A DNA stretch of 64,000 bases from Paramagnetospirillum magneticum AMB-1. GTDB taxonomy: Bacteria; Pseudomonadota; Alphaproteobacteria; Rhodospirillales; Magnetospirillaceae. Below the pieces are notes generated by a model. That model was not told the DNA's origin. It saw nothing but the letters and a program-made list of their open reading frames with translations, and ran no database searches. Below are positions 1 to 11,101 of the stretch, piece by piece (positions within the stretch are counted from its first letter, which is position 1; the number at the start of each line of letters is the position of its first letter). The stretch covers positions 620,001-684,000 of the forward strand of contig NC_007626.1 in the NCBI RefSeq assembly GCF_000009985.1. Reading direction: 5' to 3'. A program made the position numbers and the translations under genes.

Positions 1-61
1 CGACCCCCTACCTTCGAATAATATTAGTCTGGAGGCGAACCGGGGGAATTTCAAGCCACCA

Positions 62-1444
62 TCAGTGGGTATGCCCCAGACTCACCCCGCTGGCCGCCAG
101 CTGGTCGGCCAGGGTCTGGCGCAGGTGCTTGAGCCCCTCGGAACTGGCCGCCTCGCAACGGGCCACCAGCACCGCCTGGGTGTTGGAGGCGCGCAGCAGC
201 CACCAGCCGTCCGGGGTATCCACCCGCACGCCGTCGATGGCTGAGAAGCTGGCGCCCTCGGCCTCCAGACGGGCTTTCACCTCGGCCACCACGGCGAACT
301 TTCGCTCCTCCGGGCAGTCGAAGCGCAGTTCCGGGGTGTTGACCATGTGGGGCAGCCTGTCGCGGCGCTGGCCGATGGTCGTGTGATCCCAGCGCGCCAC
401 GATGCCCAGCAGGCGGATGGCGGCGTAAAGGGCGTCGTCGAAGCCGTAATAGCGGTCGGCGAAGAAGATGTGGCCGCTCATCTCGCCGGCCAGGGGGGCG
501 CCGGTCTCGGCCATCTGGGTCTTAATCAGTGAATGGCCGGTGCGGCCCATGACGGCGTTGCCGCCCATGCGGCGCACCTCGTCGAAGAACACCTTGGAGG
601 CCTTGACGTCGGCGATGATGGTGGCGCCGGGCAGGGATTTCAGCAGATCCTCGGCCAGGATCACCAGGATCTGGTCGCCGTAGAGGATGCGGCCCTCGGC
701 ATCCACCACGCCGATGCGGTCGCCGTCGCCGTCGAAGGCGATGCCCAGATGGGCGGATTCGGTCAGCACCTTGTCCTGCAGCGCCACCAGATTGTGGGGC
801 TCGGTGGGGTCGGGGTGGTGATTGGGGAAATGCCCGTCGATCTCGCCGAACAGCACGGTATGGGTGCCGGGCAGGCGCTTGACCAAGGCGTGCAGCACCT
901 CGCCGGTGGCGCCGTTGCCGCAATCCCACACTACCCGCAGGTCGCGCAGGCCGTCATAATCCTGGGCCAGGCGGGACACGTATTCCTCGAACACCGAATC
1001 CTCGACGGCCTTGCCCTCGCCGCTGGCGAAGTCGCCGGCAGCGGCGATGGTCCCCAGCGACTGGATGTCGGGGCCGAAGAACGGCCTGCCGGCCAGCACC
1101 ATCTTGAAGCCGTTGTGGTTGGGCGGGTTGTGGCTGCCCGTCACCATGATGCCGCCATCGGCGTCCCGCACCTTGGCGGCGAAATACAGCATGGGGGTGG
1201 GGCCGCGCCCGACACGCCGCACGGTGCAGCCCGCCGCCATCAGGCCCTTGGTCAGCGCCTCGGCCATCTCGGGGCTGGATAGGCGACCGTCCCAGCCGAG
1301 ACAGACCACATGGCCGCCATTGCGGCGCACCCGCGTGCCGAAAGCCCGGCCGATGGCCTCGGCGTCGGCGGCGAACAGCGTCTCGCCGATAATGCCGCGG
1401 ATGTCGTATTCGCGCAGGATGGTGGGGTGGAAGATGTGGGTCAT
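62..1444 (-). CDS. Phosphomannomutase/phosphoglucomutase
   Basis: Predicted to interconvert hexose 6-phosphates and 1-phosphates (mannose and/or glucose) for nucleotide-sugar synthesis. The 460-residue protein has the alpha-D-phosphohexomutase layout: phosphoserine loop TGSHNPP (Ser about 104), metal loop DGDGDR (about 238-243), sugar loop GEMSGH and a C-terminal phosphate loop RASNT. Length is normal for the AlgC/ManB type. It starts with ATG one base after the stop codon of the upstream pgm gene on the same strand, so the two are probably cotranscribed. Whether mannose or glucose phosphate is preferred cannot be read from the sequence. Confidence 0.93.
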   Translation of the reverse strand: MTHIFHPTILREYDIRGIIGETLFAADAEAIGRAFGTRVRRNGGHVVCLGWDGRLSSPEMAEALTKGLMAAGCTVRRVGRGPTPMLYFAAKVRDADGGIMVTGSHNPPNHNGFKMVLAGRPFFGPDIQSLGTIAAAGDFASGEGKAVEDSVFEEYVSRLAQDYDGLRDLRVVWDCGNGATGEVLHALVKRLPGTHTVLFGEIDGHFPNHHPDPTEPHNLVALQDKVLTESAHLGIAFDGDGDRIGVVDAEGRILYGDQILVILAEDLLKSLPGATIIADVKASKVFFDEVRRMGGNAVMGRTGHSLIKTQMAETGAPLAGEMSGHIFFADRYYGFDDALYAAIRLLGIVARWDHTTIGQRRDRLPHMVNTPELRFDCPEERKFAVVAEVKARLEAEGASFSAIDGVRVDTPDGWWLLRASNTQAVLVARCEAASSEGLKHLRQTLADQLAASGVSLGHTH

Positions 1445-1445
1445 G

Positions 1446-3074
1446 TCAGGTAATCACCGTCGGTTCGGTCCGTCCGGTCCGGGCCTCGATCTGGGCCAGG
1501 TCGCGGGCGATTGTGATGAGGTCGGCCAGGGCCACCTGGGGGTCCAGATGGTGCTTGGTGGCGTCGGGTTCAAAGCGCTCGATGTAGACGCGCAGCGTGG
1601 CGCCCTCGGTGCCGGTGCCCGACAGGCGGAAGACCACGCGGGAGCCGTCCTCGAATACCACGCGGATGCCCTGCTTCTTCGAGACAGAGCCGTCAACGGG
1701 GTCGGTATAGGCGAAGTCGTCGTTGAAGGCGACGGTGTAGGTCCCGAGCCGCTCGCCCTTCAGGGACAGGCCGCGCAGATGCTCCATCAGCCCTTCGGCG
1801 GCGGCGGAATCGATGCCCTCGTAATCATGGCGGGAATAGACGTTGCGGCCGTATTCCCGCCAATGGGCGGTAACGATGTCGGCGACGCTTTGCTTGCGCA
1901 CGGCCAGCACGTTCAGCCAGGCCAGCACCGCCCACAGCCCGTCCTTCTCGCGCACATGGTCCGAGCCGGTGCCGAAGCTTTCCTCGCCGCAGAAGGTGGC
2001 CTTGCCCGCGTCCAGCAGGGTACCGAAGAATTTCCAGCCGGTGGGAGTCTCCCAGGCGGGAATGCCCAGCTTGGCCGCCACCCGGTCGGGCGCGGCGCTG
2101 GTGGGCATGGACCGGGCGATGCCTTTCAGGCCCCGGGCATAGCCGGGACACAGGGTGGCATTGGCGGCCAGCACCGCCAGGGAATCCGACGGCGTCACAT
2201 AGAAGTCGCGGCCCAGAATCATGTTGCGGTCGCCGTCGCCATCCGAGGCCGCGCCGAAATCGGGGGCGCCGGCACCGGTCAGGGCCTCCACCAGATCATG
2301 GGCATGGACCAGATTGGGGTCGGGATGGCCGTGGCCGAAATCTTCCAGCGGCACGCCGTTCATCACGGTGCCTTTGGGGGCGCCCAGGCGATTCTCCAGG
2401 ATCTCGGTGGCATAGGGGCCGGTCACCGCGTGCATGGCGTCGAACTTCATGCGGAACCCGGCGGCGAAGGCCGCCCGGATGGCGCCGAAGTCGAACAGGC
2501 TTTCCATCAGCTCGGCATAATCGGCGACGGGGTCGAAGACCTGCACCGTCATGCCGCCCAGGCCGCGCTCGCCGATGGTGTCCAGATCCACATCCGCCGC
2601 TTCGATGATCTTGTAGGACGAGATTTCCTGGGTGCGGGCGTAGATGGCCTCGGTGATGGCCTCGGGCGCCGGGCCGCCGGCCGGGATGTTGTACTTGATG
2701 CCGAAATCCTCGTCCGGGCCGCCGGGATTGTGGCTGGCTGACAGGATGATGCCGCCGAAGGTCTTGTACTTGCGGATGACGCAGGACGCCGCCGGGGTGG
2801 ACAGGATGCCGCCCCGGCCCACCATCACCTTGGCGAAGCCGCTGGCGGCAGCCATCTTCAGGATGGTCTGGATGGCGGTGCGGTTGTGATAGCGGCCGTC
2901 GCCGCCCACCACCAGGGTCTTGCCCCCCAGGTCTCCAATGGAGTCGAACACCGCCTGGACGAAGTTTTCCAGGTAGTGGGGCTGGGCGAAGACCTTGACC
3001 TTCTTGCGAAGACCCGAGGTCCCGGGCTTCTGGCCGGAAAAGGGGGTGGTGGGGATCGTCTTCACTGCGGCCAT
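1446..3074 (-). CDS. pgm: Phosphoglucomutase (alpha-D-glucose-specific type)
   Basis: Predicted to convert glucose 6-phosphate to glucose 1-phosphate, the substrate of the nearby GalU. 542 residues, as expected for this long PGM family. Visible motifs are the catalytic serine loop SASHNPGG (Ser about 114), metal loop DGDGDR and sugar-binding GEESFGTGSDH. The frame stays open about 50 codons upstream, but ATG at 3074 is chosen because GGGAG lies just before it and family homology (MAAVKTIPTTPFSGQKPGT) begins there. It heads a two-gene unit with the phosphohexomutase and is divergent from the methyltransferase-like gene at 3235. Confidence 0.93.
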   Translation of the reverse strand: MAAVKTIPTTPFSGQKPGTSGLRKKVKVFAQPHYLENFVQAVFDSIGDLGGKTLVVGGDGRYHNRTAIQTILKMAAASGFAKVMVGRGGILSTPAASCVIRKYKTFGGIILSASHNPGGPDEDFGIKYNIPAGGPAPEAITEAIYARTQEISSYKIIEAADVDLDTIGERGLGGMTVQVFDPVADYAELMESLFDFGAIRAAFAAGFRMKFDAMHAVTGPYATEILENRLGAPKGTVMNGVPLEDFGHGHPDPNLVHAHDLVEALTGAGAPDFGAASDGDGDRNMILGRDFYVTPSDSLAVLAANATLCPGYARGLKGIARSMPTSAAPDRVAAKLGIPAWETPTGWKFFGTLLDAGKATFCGEESFGTGSDHVREKDGLWAVLAWLNVLAVRKQSVADIVTAHWREYGRNVYSRHDYEGIDSAAAEGLMEHLRGLSLKGERLGTYTVAFNDDFAYTDPVDGSVSKKQGIRVVFEDGSRVVFRLSGTGTEGATLRVYIERFEPDATKHHLDPQVALADLITIARDLAQIEARTGRTEPTVIT

Positions 3075-3234
3075 GGCGCGGGGCTCCCTTCCGACAAAAC
3101 TGCTTCGGCGTTGATGGCCGATGGCGGGGCAGGTGTCAATGGCGCAGGAAAGGCGGCAAATTTTACGAGATAAGATATTGCATGAAGCCCCTATAGGGAT
3201 ATGGTCATCATTGGTGTACATGCAGGAGGCTTAG

Positions 3235-4044
3235 TTGTCTGGATGTGAATCTCTTGATGGCTATGAGCCGGAGGCTCTGGCGGCGGCGGGGGTGGTCATC
3301 GGCGGCACGGACGTGCCCTATCCGCCCATGGCGGTGCCGCGCTACAAGGCGGTGAGCGGCCCCAACTGGGCCTTGCGCGAGATGTTCCTGATCGCGGCGC
3401 CCGGCTATTTCAGCGGCCCCCGCCAACTGAACTGGATGAATGCCGGTCTGGTGCGCGACGGCGAATGCTGGATGAGCCTGACTCCCGGCGAGATCGAAAG
3501 CCAGATGCCGCATCTGGCGGCGGCGCGGGGCAAGGTGGTGGTCTGCGGCATGGGCATGGGGGCCATGGCCTATGCGGTGTCTGCCCGTAAGGCGGTGGAG
3601 CGCGTGGTGGTGGTGGACCGGGACCCCGAGGTTATCGCCATGTTCCACCAGTTCGCGGCCTTCGACACTTGGCCGCAGCGCGACAAGATCGACATCGTCC
3701 AGGCCGATGCCCGCGAGGTGCGGGTCGACGGCGTGGACTTCCTCTATGCCGATATCTGGCCGTATTACCGCATGGATTGCATGGTGCCGGACATGCAGGC
3801 CATCCAGGGCAACATCAAGGCGCCGCGCTGCGGCTATTGGGGCCAGGAACTGGACATGGTTGACCGGGCGCTGTCGCGCGGCGTGGCGCGGGAGGATTTC
3901 TCCGCCGCCCATGTGGAGGCCTTCATCGCGGAGACCGGCCTGCCGCTGATCGGCCTGGAGGAGCCGGCCTATCCGGAATTGTGCCGGCGGGCGTCGGTCA
4001 ATCCCGCCATCGGCCGGAACAGGCGGCCGATGGCGGAGGCTTGA
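3235..4044 (+). CDS. SAM-dependent methyltransferase-fold protein, function unknown
   Basis: 269 residues. A nucleotide-binding strand and turn, VVVCGMGMGAMAYAV (about 101-115), is followed by an acidic strand end VVVVDRDPEVI (about 124-134) and a DIVQADAREV segment. This is the spermidine-synthase/methyltransferase Rossmann pattern. There is no signal peptide and the substrate is not identifiable. The proposed start is TTG at 3235 with AGGAGG five bases upstream. The gene is convergent with ugd, only 4 bp between stops, and divergent from pgm. It could equally be a non-catalytic member of the fold. Confidence 0.7.
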   Translation: MSGCESLDGYEPEALAAAGVVIGGTDVPYPPMAVPRYKAVSGPNWALREMFLIAAPGYFSGPRQLNWMNAGLVRDGECWMSLTPGEIESQMPHLAAARGKVVVCGMGMGAMAYAVSARKAVERVVVVDRDPEVIAMFHQFAAFDTWPQRDKIDIVQADAREVRVDGVDFLYADIWPYYRMDCMVPDMQAIQGNIKAPRCGYWGQELDMVDRALSRGVAREDFSAAHVEAFIAETGLPLIGLEEPAYPELCRRASVNPAIGRNRRPMAEA

Positions 4045-4048
4045 TGGA

Positions 4049-5356
4049 TTACGGACGGCCGATGCTGGAATAGGCGAAGCCCAGTTCGGCCATTTCCTCG
4101 GGGACATAGACGTTGCGCAGGTCGACGATGCTGGGCTGGGCCAGCAGCGACTTGACCTTCTTGAGGTCCAGCGCCCGGAACTCGTTCCACTCGGTGATGA
4201 TCACGGCGCAATGGGCGCCGGGCATGGTGGCGTAGGCGTCCTTGCAATACTCGACAGCGGCGGGAAGCAGCTTTTTGGCTTCTTCCATGCCCTCCGGGTC
4301 GAAGGCCTTGACTGTGGCTCCCGCCTCGATCAGCGCCGAGACGATGTCGATGGAGGGGGAGTCGCGCATGTCGTCTGTGTTGGGCTTGAAGGTCAGGCCC
4401 AGCACCGAGATGGTCTTGCCCTTCACCGAGCCGCCGCAGGCGGCGATGACCCGCTCGGCCATCTGCTTCTTGCGGGCCTCGTTGACGGCGACCACCGTCT
4501 CGACGATGCGCAAGGGGGCGTTGTAGTCGCGGGCGGTCTTGACCAGGGCCAGGGTGTCCTTGGGGAAGCACGAGCCGCCATAGCCGGGGCCGGGATGCAG
4601 GAACTTCTTGCCGATGCGGCCGTCGAGGCCGATGCCCTTGGCCACGTCGTGAACGTCGGCGCCCACCTTCTCGCACAGATCGGCGATCTCGTTGATGAAG
4701 GTGATCTTGGTGGCCAGGAAGGTGTTGCCGGCGTATTTGATCAGTTCCGAGGTGCGCCGCGACGTGAAGGCGATGGGCGTCTCGATCAGGTACAGCACCC
4801 GATAGAGCTGCTTCATCACCTTGCGGGCCTTCTCGGACTCGGTGCCGATGACCACGCGGTCGGGCCGCATGAAGTCGTTGATGGCCGAGCCTTCGCGCAG
4901 GAATTCCGGATTGGAGACCACGTCGAACTGGGCATCGGGACGCCGTGCCCGGATGATGCGCTCCACCTCGTCGCCGGTGCCTACCGGCACGGTGGACTTG
5001 GTCACCACCACGGTGTAGCCGGTCATGGAATCGGCGATTTCCTCGGCCGCGGCATAGACGTAGCTGAGGTCGGCATGGCCATCGCCGCGGCGGCTCGGCG
5101 TGCCCACCGCGATGAACACCGCGTCGGCATCCTTGACCGCTTCCTTGAGGTCGGTGGTGAAGGACAGGCGCCCCGCCTCCACATTGGCGGCGACCATGTC
5201 GTCCAGGCCCGGCTCGTAGATGGGCATGATATTCTGGTGCAGCTTCTCGATCTTGGCCGCGTCCTTGTCGACGCAGACCACGTCGATGCCGAATTCCGAG
5301 AAGCAGGTTCCCGACACCAGACCCACATAGCCGGTGCCGATCATGGCGATGCGCAT
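4049..5356 (-). CDS. ugd: UDP-glucose 6-dehydrogenase
   Basis: Predicted to oxidise UDP-glucose to UDP-glucuronate in two NAD-dependent steps, supplying precursors for exopolysaccharide or LPS. 435 residues: N-terminal Rossmann motif IGTGYVGLVSG (about 6-16), central dimerisation domain, active-site cysteine in GGSCFPKD (about 260-267), and a C-terminal UDP-binding domain with GLTFKPNTDDMRDSP. Full length with all key residues. It begins 6 bp after galU on the same strand, so the enzyme making UDP-glucose and the one consuming it are coupled. Confidence 0.96.
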   Translation of the reverse strand: MRIAMIGTGYVGLVSGTCFSEFGIDVVCVDKDAAKIEKLHQNIMPIYEPGLDDMVAANVEAGRLSFTTDLKEAVKDADAVFIAVGTPSRRGDGHADLSYVYAAAEEIADSMTGYTVVVTKSTVPVGTGDEVERIIRARRPDAQFDVVSNPEFLREGSAINDFMRPDRVVIGTESEKARKVMKQLYRVLYLIETPIAFTSRRTSELIKYAGNTFLATKITFINEIADLCEKVGADVHDVAKGIGLDGRIGKKFLHPGPGYGGSCFPKDTLALVKTARDYNAPLRIVETVVAVNEARKKQMAERVIAACGGSVKGKTISVLGLTFKPNTDDMRDSPSIDIVSALIEAGATVKAFDPEGMEEAKKLLPAAVEYCKDAYATMPGAHCAVIITEWNEFRALDLKKVKSLLAQPSIVDLRNVYVPEEMAELGFAYSSIGRP

Positions 5357-5362
5357 GGGGCG

Positions 5363-6238
5363 TCAGTCCTTATGGAAGCGGGTGATCAGGTCGCGGGCGG
5401 CCTCGGCGGTGTCGTCACGGGCCAGGGCAAAGGCGAGGTTGGCTTCCAGCCAGCCCACCTTGTCGCCGCAATCGAAGCGGTTGCCCTCGAAGCGCAGGCC
5501 ATGGAAGGGAACCATACCGATGGTCTGGCTGATGGCGTCGGTCAGCTGGATCTCGCCGCCGGCACCCTTCTCCTTCTTGTCCAGCACGTCGAACACGGCG
5601 GGATGCAGGATGTAGCGGCCGATGATGGACAGGGTCGAGGGCGCCACGTCCGGATCGGGCTTTTCCACCAGGCCCTTGGCGCGGGCCAGGCGGCCGTTGT
5701 CGTGTTCCACGTCCAGGATGCCGTAGCGCTTGGTATGCTCGCGCGGCACGTCGGAGACGGCGACCACGTGGCCGCCCACCTCGGTGTGCACGGCGGCCAT
5801 CTGCTTGAGGCAGGCGGTCTTGGAGAGGATGAGGTCGTCGGGCAGCAGCACGGCGAAGGGCTCGTCGGCCACCAGGTCGCGGGCGCACCACACGGCGTGG
5901 CCCAGGCCCAGGGGCTCGGACTGGCGGGTATAGGAAATCTGGCCCGACTTGGGCATCCAGGAGGTCACCGCCTCCACCAGATCGAACTTGCCGCGATCCT
6001 TGAGGATGCGCTCCAACTCGGGATTGTGGTCGAAGTGATCTTCCAGCGCGTTCTTACCGCGCCCGGTGACGAAGATGAAGTGCTCGCACCCGGCGGCGGC
6101 CGCCTCTTCCACCGCATACTGGATCAGCGGCTTATCCACCACCGGCAGCATTTCCTTGGGCATCGCCTTGGTGGCGGGCAGGAAGCGGGTGCCCATGCCA
6201 CCCACGGGGAACACGGCCTTGCGGACTCGACGAGTCAT
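5363..6238 (-). CDS. galU: UTP-glucose-1-phosphate uridylyltransferase
   Basis: Predicted to make UDP-glucose from glucose 1-phosphate and UTP. 291 residues, normal for bacterial GalU. The nucleotidyltransferase signature GGMGTRFLPATKAMPKEML starts at about residue 13, followed by conserved VDKPLIQYAVEEA and the later FEGNRFDCGDKVGWLEAN segment. First gene of a galU-ugd pair. With pgm nearby it completes the route glucose-6-P, glucose-1-P, UDP-glucose, UDP-glucuronate. Confidence 0.96.
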   Translation of the reverse strand: MTRRVRKAVFPVGGMGTRFLPATKAMPKEMLPVVDKPLIQYAVEEAAAAGCEHFIFVTGRGKNALEDHFDHNPELERILKDRGKFDLVEAVTSWMPKSGQISYTRQSEPLGLGHAVWCARDLVADEPFAVLLPDDLILSKTACLKQMAAVHTEVGGHVVAVSDVPREHTKRYGILDVEHDNGRLARAKGLVEKPDPDVAPSTLSIIGRYILHPAVFDVLDKKEKGAGGEIQLTDAISQTIGMVPFHGLRFEGNRFDCGDKVGWLEANLAFALARDDTAEAARDLITRFHKD

Positions 6239-6352
6239 CGATCACTCCTGAAAGCTTTGTCTCGACCGCCCGGCGCACGTCATGGCGTCTCATTACGGTC
6301 GCGGCATGTTTTGCCACGCCCTGGCGTCGGAAGCAACGGTTAGGCGGGAAAA

Positions 6353-6838
6353 TCAGCCCAGTAGAATGTCGCGGGCCTGATTGAGACGGGCGGCGATCCA
6401 GGTGGACCCGCCGGTATCCGGGTGGGCGGCGCGCATCAGGCGGCGGTGCGCTTCGCGGACGTCGTCGGAGCTGGCGCCGGGCGACAGGCCCAGAACCTCC
6501 AGGGCCTGGGCACGGGTCATGGCGGTGTCGGCGGGGGGCGAGGGCGGCGGCGGGGCGGCTTCGGCCGGGGCGTCGCGGCCGGTCATGCGGCGAAAAGCCT
6601 GCCACATCTGGTGCAGGCGCATGGCCCGGCCGATCCAGGGCGAGAGGCCCGCCAGAATGGCGAACAGCCCGGCCAGCTTGCCCGTCGCCACCAGGGCGAC
6701 GCCGCCGATCACCAGCAGGGCGAGGGCGGCGGCGACCAGGGCCTTTTTCGTCTGGTCGGGCGAGGCCTTGCGCCACCAGTGCCAGGCCCACCACAGGGCG
6801 AGGCCTCCGCCGATCGCCAGAAGCAGGCGCAGAATCAT
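6353..6838 (-). CDS. Membrane-anchored J-domain (DnaJ-like) protein
   Basis: 161 residues. Two hydrophobic segments occupy the N-terminal half (about 2-20 and 35-70). The C-terminus, about 108-161, is a J domain with the diagnostic HPD in RRLMRAAHPDTGGS. A C-terminal J domain behind a membrane anchor is the Tim14/DjlA-like arrangement and suggests recruitment of DnaK to the membrane. It starts 9 bp after the STAS gene on the same strand. About 114 bp separate it from galU, so galU probably has its own promoter. No partner can be named. Confidence 0.8.
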   Translation of the reverse strand: MILRLLLAIGGGLALWWAWHWWRKASPDQTKKALVAAALALLVIGGVALVATGKLAGLFAILAGLSPWIGRAMRLHQMWQAFRRMTGRDAPAEAAPPPPSPPADTAMTRAQALEVLGLSPGASSDDVREAHRRLMRAAHPDTGGSTWIAARLNQARDILLG

Positions 6839-6847
6839 GGAAGGGGA

Positions 6848-7150
6848 CTATTCGAAGTGAAAGCTGGAATCGCCATCGGTCAGTTCGAACAGCCGCCGGA
6901 CATTTCCCGAAGCCCCTCGCAGGGTGAGGTGGCGGCCATTGCTGACGATCTCGTCCTTGGCCAGATGGAGCATTCCCAGTCCGACGGAATCCACCCGCGC
7001 CACCTTGGTCAGATCGACGACGACCCGTGCCGCCTTGATGGAGCCGATGTCGCTGATCAGGCTGTTCATCTGGCTGGTGACCGTATAGTCCATGGTCCCG
7101 TCGAGACGGACGGTCAGGGTGTCGTCCTGGTGGGAGATGGAGATGTTCAT
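6848..7150 (-). CDS. STAS-domain protein (anti-sigma factor antagonist-like)
   Basis: 100 residues, essentially a single STAS domain. The motif VARVDSVGLGMLHLA contains the Asp-Ser pair that in SpoIIAA/RsbV relatives carries the phosphorylatable serine. Such proteins usually release a sigma factor or act in signalling through a kinase and phosphatase; neither partner is adjacent. The start chosen is ATG at 7150 (MNISISHQDD); the frame is open for 32 more codons upstream, but those residues lie outside the domain and do not resemble it. Cotranscription with the J-domain gene is likely. Confidence 0.78.
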   Translation of the reverse strand: MNISISHQDDTLTVRLDGTMDYTVTSQMNSLISDIGSIKAARVVVDLTKVARVDSVGLGMLHLAKDEIVSNGRHLTLRGASGNVRRLFELTDGDSSFHFE

Positions 7151-7329
7151 GTGATACTCGAATTCCTCGGTGGCCCAGCGCGTGAGTATGCTACGACTTT
7201 TCTTATGGCTCCACGGGCGGAATGAGGCAAATTGTATCTGGTCCATAGGTGTTTTCCGGTGGATCGCCCTTGGCGTGACCGCGGCTTCGCGGTAAAAACG
7301 AACAAGTGATCGTAAAGCTCGGAGGAAGC

Positions 7330-9288
<1,959 letters not shown>

Positions 9289-9349
9289 TGGACGGCAGGC
9301 CGATTCGACGATAGCCTTCCCCTTCAAGTTTGTTTGACGGGAGGGGTTC

Positions 9350-10120
9350 ATGGATCGTCGTTCATTCCTCAAGGGGGCTACCGGCGCCGCTTGCCTGTGC
9401 GGGACCTGCGGCGGCTCTATTGCCGAGGCGGTGGCGGCCGAGGGGGCTCACTGGGCCTATGAGGGACATGGCGGCCCCAAGGAATGGGGCATGCTGTCGC
9501 CGGAATACGCCGCCTGTTCCATGGGGCGCGAGCAATCGCCCGTCGACCTCACCCGGCCCATCGCCGCCATCATCGGCGATCCCATGGCCGCCTGGCGGCC
9601 GGTGCCGCTCAGGGTGCAGAACAACGGTCACACCATCCAGGTGGATTGCTCCGGCGGCGGCACCCTGATGCTGGACGGCAAGTCCTATGACCTGCTCCAG
9701 TTCCACTTCCATCATCCCAGCGAGCACACGGTGGACGGCGCCTTCTTCGACATGGAATGCCATTTCGTCCACAAGGCCGCCGACGGTGGGCTGGCGGTGC
9801 TGGGCGTGATGATCGCCAAGGGGGCCGCCAACCCGGCCCTGGAAGCCATCTGGCAGGTGATGCCCGCCAAGGCGGGCGAGGCGGCCACGGCGACTTCCAT
9901 GCTCGACGCCTCCATGCTGCTGCCCAAGGACCCGGTGACCTTCCGCTATGCCGGCTCGCTGACCACGCCGCCCTGCACCGAGGTGGTGCAGTGGGTGGTC
10001 TACCGTCAGGCCATCACCGCCTCGGCCGAGCAGCTGGCCGCCTTCGCCAAGCTGTTCCCCAACAATGCCCGTCCGGTTCAGCCGCTCAATCGCCGCAAGC
10101 TGCTGCTCGACGTGATGTGA
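9350..10120 (+). CDS. Tat-exported alpha-class carbonic anhydrase
   Basis: Predicted periplasmic enzyme hydrating CO2 to bicarbonate. 256 residues. The N-terminus carries a twin-arginine signal (RRSFLKG from residue 3, then a hydrophobic stretch rich in Ala and Cys). The mature part begins WAYEGHGGPKEWG and has alpha-class zinc-ligand segments QFHFHHPSEH and MECHFVHKAADGG, plus late TTPPCTEVVQW. Full length for the class. Starts 61 bp after the acetoacetyl-CoA synthetase, with GGGAGGGG before the ATG. The SPOR-like lipoprotein follows closely. Confidence 0.92.
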   Translation: MDRRSFLKGATGAACLCGTCGGSIAEAVAAEGAHWAYEGHGGPKEWGMLSPEYAACSMGREQSPVDLTRPIAAIIGDPMAAWRPVPLRVQNNGHTIQVDCSGGGTLMLDGKSYDLLQFHFHHPSEHTVDGAFFDMECHFVHKAADGGLAVLGVMIAKGAANPALEAIWQVMPAKAGEAATATSMLDASMLLPKDPVTFRYAGSLTTPPCTEVVQWVVYRQAITASAEQLAAFAKLFPNNARPVQPLNRRKLLLDVM

Positions 10121-10128
10121 GGTGAGTG

Positions 10129-10908
10129 ATGACGCATCGGCTTTCGCCTCCCATCCTGTCGCTTGGCGCCCTGGTCCTGCTGGGCGGCTGCGCCGCGTCT
10201 CCCCAGCCCATGGCCGGGGCGTGGCATAACGGCACCTGGATCGTCACCGACGCCTTCGCCTCGGGGGCGGTCGCCGATTCCGCTTCGGCGCCGCGGGGGC
10301 AGGCCGTTCCCATGGAACCAGGCCGGGCGGGAAATGCCGCCGGCGGGGTCTGCCTGACGCCGCGTTACCTCGATGACCGGGCGCCGCTGTCCTCGGTGGT
10401 CGGGGCCTCGGCCCCCGACTGGCCGGGCATGGCGGACCAGGTCGCGGTTCTGGTGGTCGAATGCGACGGCAAGCCCTTCGCCCGCTATGCCGCCATGGGA
10501 GACGGCGCCCTGGTGACCCGCTACGGCGCCTGGGTGCTGCGGCTCGAACATGGCGAGAAGCTGGCCGCCAATCCCGCGCCCATGATGGCCGAACCGGCCG
10601 CGCCGCCCACGGTGGTGGCCGCCGTGCCGGCGGTCGCGCCGCCCGCGCCGGCTCCCGAGGCGCCGCGCAAGCTGGTCTATCTCGCCTCGTACAAGACCGA
10701 GGCCTGGGCCAGGAAAGGCTGGGGCATCCTGGCCGAGCGCTCGGCCAGCCTCAAGGGCTCCGAGCCGGTGATGAAGTCCGTCGACCTCAAGGGCAAGGGC
10801 AAGTTCGTCCGCCTGTTCGCCGGCGCCAAGGACGAGGGCGGCGCCAAGCTGATCTGCAAGGAACTGGGCAAGACCATCGCCGAATGCGGCGTGACCGGAC
10901 GGGAATAG
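10129..10908 (+). CDS. Putative lipoprotein with SPOR-like C-terminal domain
   Basis: 259 residues. A lipoprotein signal ends in LGGC (Cys about 20). The middle is rich in Ala and Pro (about 145-180), a flexible linker. The C-terminus, about 182-259, beginning KLVYLASYKTEAWARKGW, looks like a SPOR peptidoglycan-binding domain. This suggests an envelope protein localised to septal or denuded glycan, but the substrate is inferred. ATG at 10129 is taken as start; GTG three bases earlier is the alternative. It lies 8 bp after the carbonic anhydrase stop and is probably cotranscribed. Confidence 0.65.
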   Translation: MTHRLSPPILSLGALVLLGGCAASPQPMAGAWHNGTWIVTDAFASGAVADSASAPRGQAVPMEPGRAGNAAGGVCLTPRYLDDRAPLSSVVGASAPDWPGMADQVAVLVVECDGKPFARYAAMGDGALVTRYGAWVLRLEHGEKLAANPAPMMAEPAAPPTVVAAVPAVAPPAPAPEAPRKLVYLASYKTEAWARKGWGILAERSASLKGSEPVMKSVDLKGKGKFVRLFAGAKDEGGAKLICKELGKTIAECGVTGRE

Positions 10909-10939
10909 GGCTTGGCAAGCTGCGGAAGAAACGTCACTT

Positions 10940-11073
10940 CGGGGGCTTTTGCCCCCGATCCCCCAACCGGGAAGCACAGCTTCCCGGACCCTTCAGTTTT
11001 TTAATCCATTGAAATAAAGAGAAGCTTGAGGTTCGGAGGCTGTGCCTCCGAACGGGTCAGGGCGGTCGCCCTG
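10940..11073. repeat. Composite GC-hairpin repeat cluster, copy 1
   Basis: Four short perfect inverted repeats follow the SPOR lipoprotein gene: CGGGGGC/GCCCCCG (10940-10957), CCGGGAAGC/GCTTCCCGG (10967-10987), GTTCGGAGGC/GCCTCCGAAC (11031-11053) and CAGGGC/GCCCTG (11058-11073), with an AT-rich linker at about 10995-11025. The same module order recurs at other 3' ends in the window. Located between convergent genes, it may act as a bidirectional terminator. Confidence 0.75.
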
Positions 11074-11101
11074 CCGCAAAGCGGGGTTCTTCCGCTGCCG
11101 G

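Noticed and set aside
4211..6343. A 710-codon open frame antisense to ugd and galU
   Set aside because: High-GC DNA leaves long open frames opposite real genes. Its product is rich in Gly, His and Asp with no family sense, while ugd and galU are full length with catalytic motifs.
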